Below are positions 59,421-64,000 of a stretch of 64,000 nt of DNA, in pieces. The stretch comes from Dyadobacter psychrophilus. Its GTDB lineage: Bacteria > Bacteroidota > Bacteroidia > Cytophagales > Spirosomataceae. The notes under the pieces are model-generated. The model searched no databases. It had not been told where the DNA came from and was given only the letters and a program-made list of their open reading frames with translations. The stretch spans positions 620,001 through 684,000 of the forward strand of contig NZ_FUZA01000002.1 of assembly GCF_900167945.1 (NCBI RefSeq). Reading direction: 5' to 3'. The stretch's first letter is position 1; the number at the start of each line of letters is the position of its first letter. The position numbers were made by a program, and so were the translations under genes.

Positions 59421-59969
59421 TTATTTGAGACAGGCGAAAACTTCGCGATAAAACTCGGGGTGGGATTGCCAGGTCTGTCCGGTGATAATATTTCCGTCGC
59501 GGACGGATTGTTGGGTAGAATACATGCCGCCACCCATTTCGATTTCGGTACGCACATGTTCGTAAGCAGTTAACGTTCGGCTTTTTGCTAGTCCGGCTGT
59601 AACCAGAATCTGAATACCGTGACAGATGGCAAAAATCCATTTTTCCTGCCGGTCAAACTCGCGGACTACATCCAATAGCCCGGCGTGGTTGCGTAGGTAT
59701 TCTGGCGCTCGGCCGCCCAGCAGCAGAATGGCGTCATAATCTGATACCACCACCTGTTCAATAGTTAGATCAGAGGACAGACAGTAACCGGGCCGCTCTA
59801 CATAGGTATCCCAGCCGAGTTCAAAATCGTGCATCACGAGGTTAAGCCGGCGCTTGCTGGGAGCAGCAATCACGGCAATGTCACCTTCTTCCTGAAAGCG
59901 GTGAACGGCATAAAGGGTTTCGTAACTTTCGCCACCATCTCCGGTGACAATCAAAATTTTGCGATTCAT
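59421..59969 (-). CDS. DJ-1/PfpI-family protein
   Basis: A 182-residue class I glutamine amidotransferase-like protein. KILIVTGDGGESYETLYAVHRF has the acidic Glu near residue 14, the middle is DAILLLGGRAPEYLRNH, and the nucleophile elbow is IFAICHGIQILVTAGL with the conserved Cys. The ending LTAYEHVRTEIEMGGG, then NIITGQTWQSHPEF, is typical. Members are glyoxalases, deglycases or chaperone-like proteins. It is a single gene convergent with the TolC gene; role unknown. Confidence 0.88.
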   Translation of the reverse strand: MNRKILIVTGDGGESYETLYAVHRFQEEGDIAVIAAPSKRRLNLVMHDFELGWDTYVERPGYCLSSDLTIEQVVVSDYDAILLLGGRAPEYLRNHAGLLDVVREFDRQEKWIFAICHGIQILVTAGLAKSRTLTAYEHVRTEIEMGGGMYSTQQSVRDGNIITGQTWQSHPEFYREVFACLK

Positions 59970-60307
59970 GGCTTAAAGCTTTTAATATGGAATGTTCATA
60001 GAGCCATTTTACGCGGCTAAAAAATCAAAAGGCAAAACCAGGTGAGTCCTACCTACCTGGTTTGATCCGCTAGGATGCGGATTTTCTCAATGGCTACTTT
60101 TTAAATGTGTAAAAAGTAACACAGCAACCTGTAAGCGGTGCTTATCTCATTGCAGCTCCCCGGCTGTTCGATATCGGACACCGCACGTTCTGTCGCGAAC
60201 AGCAAGCTCTTTCCAAAATGTATTAATATGCATCAAAAGCCCATTTTTACTCTTTCTCAAACCTGGCATGCATTTATACTATAAAATATAAACTAATCAT
60301 TTTTTGA
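59970..60307. promoter_or_regulatory. 338-nt upstream region of the PadR-permease pair with several inverted repeats
   Basis: No coding frame is supported. Four inverted repeats can be seen: AAACCAGGT with its complement (60035-60043 and 60055-60063), ATCCGC (60065-60070 and 60077-60082, followed by TTTT), TACTTTTT (60095-60102 and 60111-60118), and GCTGTTCG (60163-60170 and 60196-60203). Some may be operators of PadR and some RNA hairpins. Confidence 0.45.
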
Positions 60308-60646
60308 ATGCGGAGAACGTATTTGGGAGAATTTGAAGAGCTTGTGCTACTCATGATCGCAATCCTCGACGGACACGCATACGGTGTTACCGTATCGCAG
60401 GAAATTGAGCAGCATACGGGTAGGGTAGTGACTTTTGGCGCGGTTCACAATACATTGATCCGCCTGGAAGAAAAGGGGTTTGTAACCTCCGGGCTAGGCG
60501 GGGCTACGGCAGAACGCGGCGGCAGGCGAAAACGCCTTTTTAAGGTAACAACGCTCGGAAAAAGCGCCTTAGCCGACGTCCAGCAGTTGCGTAACAAGCT
60601 TTGGACATTAATGCCGGATGCCCCATTAAAACTAAGCGACCTATGA
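60308..60646 (+). CDS. PadR-family transcriptional regulator
   Basis: A 112-residue winged-helix protein: LGEFEELVLLMIAILDGHAYGVTVSQEI, then VTFGAVHNTLIRLEEKGFV (recognition helix) and a wing GGRRKRLFKVTTLGKSALADVQ. PadR regulators repress operons for detoxification or export. Its stop overlaps the start of the permease gene (ATGA at 60643-60646), so the two are co-translated. In Bacteroidota such PadR plus MacB-like permease pairs are very common. Confidence 0.92.
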   Translation: MRRTYLGEFEELVLLMIAILDGHAYGVTVSQEIEQHTGRVVTFGAVHNTLIRLEEKGFVTSGLGGATAERGGRRKRLFKVTTLGKSALADVQQLRNKLWTLMPDAPLKLSDL

Positions 60647-63243
60647 ATACGCCACTACCGCCGCGGTGGGCGAAAATGCTGCTTCGGTGGCTTCATCCGG
60701 AAAACACGATCGAAGAAGTTGAAGGAGACCTGGACGAGCTGTATGCATATTCGTATCAACGTTTTGGGAAAGGGAAAGCACTGCTGCGTTATTTGCTCAA
60801 TGTCGTCTCTGTACTTCCGCCATTTGTACGCCGTCGTAAAACAAAATATGAACCATCACTTTCTCTTAGCCCTGATATGTTAAAAAACTATTTCAAAATC
60901 GCCTGGCGTAACATTGTCCGTCAAAAAGCTTATTCGATATTAAACATTGCCGGTTTATCCATCGGTATGGCGTGTAGCATTCTCATCCTCTTGTGGGTGC
61001 AGAATGAGCTGAGTTACGACCGCTTCCATGCCCGAGCCAGCCAGCTTTTTCGACTAACCTGTAGTGCTGGCGATTTCAAAACGGCCGTAAGCGCAGCGGG
61101 CATGGCCGGAGGCTTGCAGGCACAACTACCCCAAATAAAGAGCGGGGTAAGGATCAGCAAACTTAATCCGATGCTGTTTGAGGTGGGAGAAAAAAAGGTG
61201 GAAGAAAAACGCGTCTTTTATGCAGATTCCAATTTTCTTGAAGTTTTTTCATTTCCCCTGCTGGCAGGAAATGCGGCTACGGCCCTGAAAGATCCGGGGG
61301 CGATCCTGATCACCGAAGAAACGGCCAAAAAATACTACGGAACAAGCGATGCCGTAGGTAAGACCATCCGTATTAACAACAACGAAAACTTTACCATCGC
61401 GGGCATTCTGGCCAATTCACCTTCCAATTCGCATTTGCAATTTGATGCGATCATCCCGATGAAAACCATGGCCAAATGGAACTCGGATTTACAAAACGAC
61501 ACATGGAACAATTTCAACTTTTACACCTATCTCGAACTCGACCCTAAGACGGCCGCATCTGTTCCGGCCCAACAAAAAGTTTTGCTGCAAATAGCCAATG
61601 TGTTCAAGGCTCGCGGCCAGGATATCAAACTTGACTTTCAACTGCAACCGTTAACGGACATTCACTTGCATTCCAATTTGCAAATCGATCTTCCCGGCCA
61701 CGGTAACATTCAGTATGTCAATATCTTTCTTATTGTTGCGATTTTCATTTTGGTGGTTGCCTGCATCAATTTTATGAATCTGTCCACGGCGCGCTCCGAA
61801 CGCAGAGCCAAGGAGGTAGGGCTGCGGAAAGTAGTGGGTGCAAACCGCTATCAGCTTGTTTACCAGTTTCTTGGCGAATCGCTCATTTTTTCGTTCCTCT
61901 CGCTGGTAATCGCGGTCGGGATCGTATACATGTTGCTGCCGGTTTTCAGAATGCTCACCGAGAAAACGCTTGCTATCAATTTGCTGGATGGGAAATTGTT
62001 GCTGAGCTTGATCGCCATTGCGGTACTAACCGGTTTACTTTCCGGCAGTTATCCCGCATTGTTTCTGTCCGGGTTTGCGCCCGTAAAAGTACTCAAAGGC
62101 AAAATGAGAGTCGCCGGTGGAAACCTGCTTTTCCGAAATGCGCTGGTGGTAACGCAGTTTGTGGTTGCGATTGTATTGCTAGTGGGCACGGCGGTGGTTT
62201 ACAAACAGCTGGATTTTATCAAGAAACGGAATCTGGGTTTTGATAAGTCCAACCTGCTTTACCTGCCCATGACCGGCGAGCTGGGTGGCAAGCAACAGGC
62301 ATTGAAAGCGTCGCTGGCACAAAATCCGCTGACGGAAAATTTTACCGTCATTTCTGGTCTGCCTACAAACCATGAATCTGGCACTATTGATGTGATCTGG
62401 GACGGACAAACAACCAAAAACCAGGTCGTGTTTCCCTCGTTTGATGTGGACGAAAATTTCGTGAAAGTCTTCAAATCACAAGTGTTGGCAGGCCGTGGCT
62501 TCGACAAAGCATTTTCAGGAGACAGTTCGAGCTATATGATCAATGAAAAGGCGATGCAGATCATGGGGATGAACCTGGAAAATGCGGTGGGAAAAAGCCT
62601 GACATTTGGGGAGACTAAGGGGACAATCATTGGTGTTGTGAAGGACTTTCATTTTAAATCGCTGCAATATGCCATGGAGCCGCTGGTACTCCGGCTCAAT
62701 AAATGGGGCGGCGTAGTGTTGGTGCGTACCACTGCGGGAAGTAACGAGCAAGCAATCAAAGCGTTGGGAAGGATCAATCAACAGCTCAATCCCGCCTTTC
62801 CTTTCACATTTGGTTTTCTGGATAAAGACCTGGATAATCTTTACCGCAGCGAGCAACAAATGGGAAGTATTTTTAACTTGTTTGCCGGCCTGGCCATTTT
62901 TATTTCCTGTCTGGGCCTGTATGGACTGTCCGCATTCATGGCTGAGCAGCGCACCAAAGAAATAGGCGTGCGGAAAGTGCTGGGTGCTAGCGTCGCCGGA
63001 GTGGTGGGATTACTTTCTCAGGATTTTTTGAAACTGATTTTAATTGCCATCATCATCGCCTCGCCGATTGCGTGGTATGCCATGAATAAATGGTTACAGG
63101 GATTTGCCTATCAAACCACCCTCGAATGGTGGGTCATTGCCCTGGCAGCGATATTGGCGACCGGTATCGCATTATTTACAATCAGCTTTCAGAGTATTAA
63201 AGCAGCGCTAATGGATCCCGTAAAAAGTTTGAGGAGCGAGTAA
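60643..63243 (+). CDS. FtsX/MacB-type ABC transporter permease with permease prefix domain 2
   Basis: An 866-residue protein starting at ATG 60643, overlapping the PadR stop. Residues 1-80 are the permease prefix domain (PLPPRWAKMLLRWLHPENTIEEVEGDLDELYAYSY). The MacB-like periplasmic core with a first helix (AYSILNIAGLSIGMACSILIL) follows. Two FtsX domains each carry the ARSERRAKEVGLRKVVGA or AEQRTKEIGVRKVLGAS coupling motif, with helices near 375, 425, 475, 520 and at the C-terminus. It needs a separate ATPase, which is not in the window. It probably exports toxic compounds or lipids. Confidence 0.92.
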   Translation: MNTPLPPRWAKMLLRWLHPENTIEEVEGDLDELYAYSYQRFGKGKALLRYLLNVVSVLPPFVRRRKTKYEPSLSLSPDMLKNYFKIAWRNIVRQKAYSILNIAGLSIGMACSILILLWVQNELSYDRFHARASQLFRLTCSAGDFKTAVSAAGMAGGLQAQLPQIKSGVRISKLNPMLFEVGEKKVEEKRVFYADSNFLEVFSFPLLAGNAATALKDPGAILITEETAKKYYGTSDAVGKTIRINNNENFTIAGILANSPSNSHLQFDAIIPMKTMAKWNSDLQNDTWNNFNFYTYLELDPKTAASVPAQQKVLLQIANVFKARGQDIKLDFQLQPLTDIHLHSNLQIDLPGHGNIQYVNIFLIVAIFILVVACINFMNLSTARSERRAKEVGLRKVVGANRYQLVYQFLGESLIFSFLSLVIAVGIVYMLLPVFRMLTEKTLAINLLDGKLLLSLIAIAVLTGLLSGSYPALFLSGFAPVKVLKGKMRVAGGNLLFRNALVVTQFVVAIVLLVGTAVVYKQLDFIKKRNLGFDKSNLLYLPMTGELGGKQQALKASLAQNPLTENFTVISGLPTNHESGTIDVIWDGQTTKNQVVFPSFDVDENFVKVFKSQVLAGRGFDKAFSGDSSSYMINEKAMQIMGMNLENAVGKSLTFGETKGTIIGVVKDFHFKSLQYAMEPLVLRLNKWGGVVLVRTTAGSNEQAIKALGRINQQLNPAFPFTFGFLDKDLDNLYRSEQQMGSIFNLFAGLAIFISCLGLYGLSAFMAEQRTKEIGVRKVLGASVAGVVGLLSQDFLKLILIAIIIASPIAWYAMNKWLQGFAYQTTLEWWVIALAAILATGIALFTISFQSIKAALMDPVKSLRSE

Positions 63244-63327
63244 GCATAAGCTATCCTTCTTACAGCTCAACAATGCAAATGCGATCAAATGGTAGCAGCG
63301 ATCCTTTTCACATTGGGCGTGTTAGGG

Positions 63328-64000
63328 TTACCTTTTTATTATTCTGGTAGCTATTTCCTTTTCCGTATCGAGCGCTTTCATCTTTACTATATACGTTCCT
63401 GCGGGCAGTGACGAGAGATCCAGAGATAGATCATGGTTCATTAGTTTTACAGACGAAGATATCTGCGACATTTTTCTTCCGTTAATGTCATAAATGCATA
63501 CCCTTGCTTTCATAGGCTTTGGAAGGGTAAATAATGCTCTGGCGGTGCTGTTTGTAGGATTTGGAAAAATAGCGACCTGATAGCCAACGTTTAAGCTGGG
63601 TTCAGCAGCGAGAATGACAGATATGATGAAAGGCGTGGAGACAAACGTACATCCGTTTGAAGTTACTGTAATTGTATAGGAACCCTCTTCTTTAACCACA
63701 TAACTGTTGGTTACCGCACCAATAATATCCTGACTATTCCTACGCCATTGATATGTTTGTCCAGGCGAAGGGATGATGCTAAGCATTAGCATTTTACCTG
63801 GAATAAATACATTCGTCCCTGTGCTTGAAACGATTTTTACTGTTGATTCATTCACTTCCTTCAACGTCCTCGTATCTGACACAGCTGAGCAGCCTTTGGT
63901 GTCAGCCACCTTAACGGAATAGGTGCCTGCCTTATTTGCTGAGTAAGTTTTTGTTGTAGCTCCTGCAACAGCTGTACCATTACTGAGCCATTGATATGTA
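63328..64000 (-). CDS. T9SS-secreted protein with Ig-like repeats, C-terminal part (5' truncated)
   Basis: The minus-strand frame is open to the window edge, with no real start inside; the GTG at 63909 is internal. The visible 224 residues contain two Ig-like/SprB-like repeats (QWLSNGTAVAG...YSANKAGTYSVKVADTKGC, then YQWRRNSQDIIGAVTNSYVVKEEGSYTITVTSNGC), and end in a type A Por secretion domain: YQVAIFPNPTNSTARALFTL, VCIYDINGRK, and LSSLPAGTYIVKM with the final RIIKR. It is exported by the type IX system and attached or released at the surface. It could be an adhesin. Confidence 0.88.
   Translation of the reverse strand, partial: TYQWLSNGTAVAGATTKTYSANKAGTYSVKVADTKGCSAVSDTRTLKEVNESTVKIVSSTGTNVFIPGKMLMLSIIPSPGQTYQWRRNSQDIIGAVTNSYVVKEEGSYTITVTSNGCTFVSTPFIISVILAAEPSLNVGYQVAIFPNPTNSTARALFTLPKPMKARVCIYDINGRKMSQISSSVKLMNHDLSLDLSSLPAGTYIVKMKALDTEKEIATRIIKR

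Overview
The window looks like a piece of chromosome from a Bacteroidota bacterium of the order Cytophagales, most like Dyadobacter or a close relative in Spirosomataceae. This is inferred from gene content and sequence style, not from a search. The signs are a Por/type IX secretion C-terminal sorting domain at the right edge, Bacteroidota promoters (TTG, about 17-21 nt, TAnnTTTG), weak or absent Shine-Dalgarno sequences, many lipoproteins with a Cys right after a short hydrophobic leader, FtsX-type permeases with a 'permease prefix' domain, and a planctomycete-type cytochrome/DUF1549/DUF1553/DUF1501 cluster. About 55 genes are supported, plus one tRNA-Arg(CCG) and five broken genes.

Layout. 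1-7.3 kb: end of a PIN toxin, a Lys-rich secreted protein, a Bcr/CflA exporter, a nucleoside-salvage operon (methyltransferase, ribokinase, nucleoside hydrolase), a DUF885 lipoprotein and a DUF1349-like protein. 7.4-19.2 kb: envelope carbohydrate and oxidation genes, namely the three-gene cytochrome/DUF1501 operon, an AGE-type epimerase, a sorbosone-dehydrogenase-like protein, an SDR plus fused cyclase operon and a DUF1080 protein. 19.4-30.2 kb: peptidases (S9, M1), a small HTH operon with a palindromic operator, a REP-like repeat array, VOC, AraC, DinB, HAD and alpha/beta-hydrolase genes and an exported acetolactate decarboxylase. 30.4-35.3 kb: membrane dipeptidase, glycogen branching enzyme, a barrel-like outer-membrane protein and a Nudix hydrolase. 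35.3-38.2 kb: tRNA-Arg with a decayed serine recombinase at its 3' side, a cupin, an NTF2-like protein, and an SDR divergent from an HxlR regulator.

38.3-50.8 kb holds the most unusual content: a FeeM-like acyltransferase paired with an E1/ThiF-like adenylyltransferase, then a complete phosphorelay (OmpR-type regulator, lone Hpt protein and a 1876-residue Ser/Thr kinase-ATPase-histidine kinase-receiver protein), then a styrene/indole monooxygenase-like flavoprotein with a methyltransferase. The acyltransferase and monooxygenase genes share a 20/21-identical element at nearly the same distance upstream of a predicted -7 box.

51-64 kb: a serine-hydrolase-fold lipoprotein without its catalytic residues, a 1.7-kb gene graveyard (response regulator, CheB, F420-reductase-like and flavin monooxygenase fragments), a TetR regulator divergent from a type I-like exporter (ABC, HlyD, TolC) whose ATPase motifs are strongly degenerate, a DJ-1/PfpI protein, a PadR plus FtsX permease pair, and the C-terminal part of a T9SS cargo protein with Ig-like repeats.

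All calls are from reading the sequence. Family names are from memory of motifs and were not checked by a database search.
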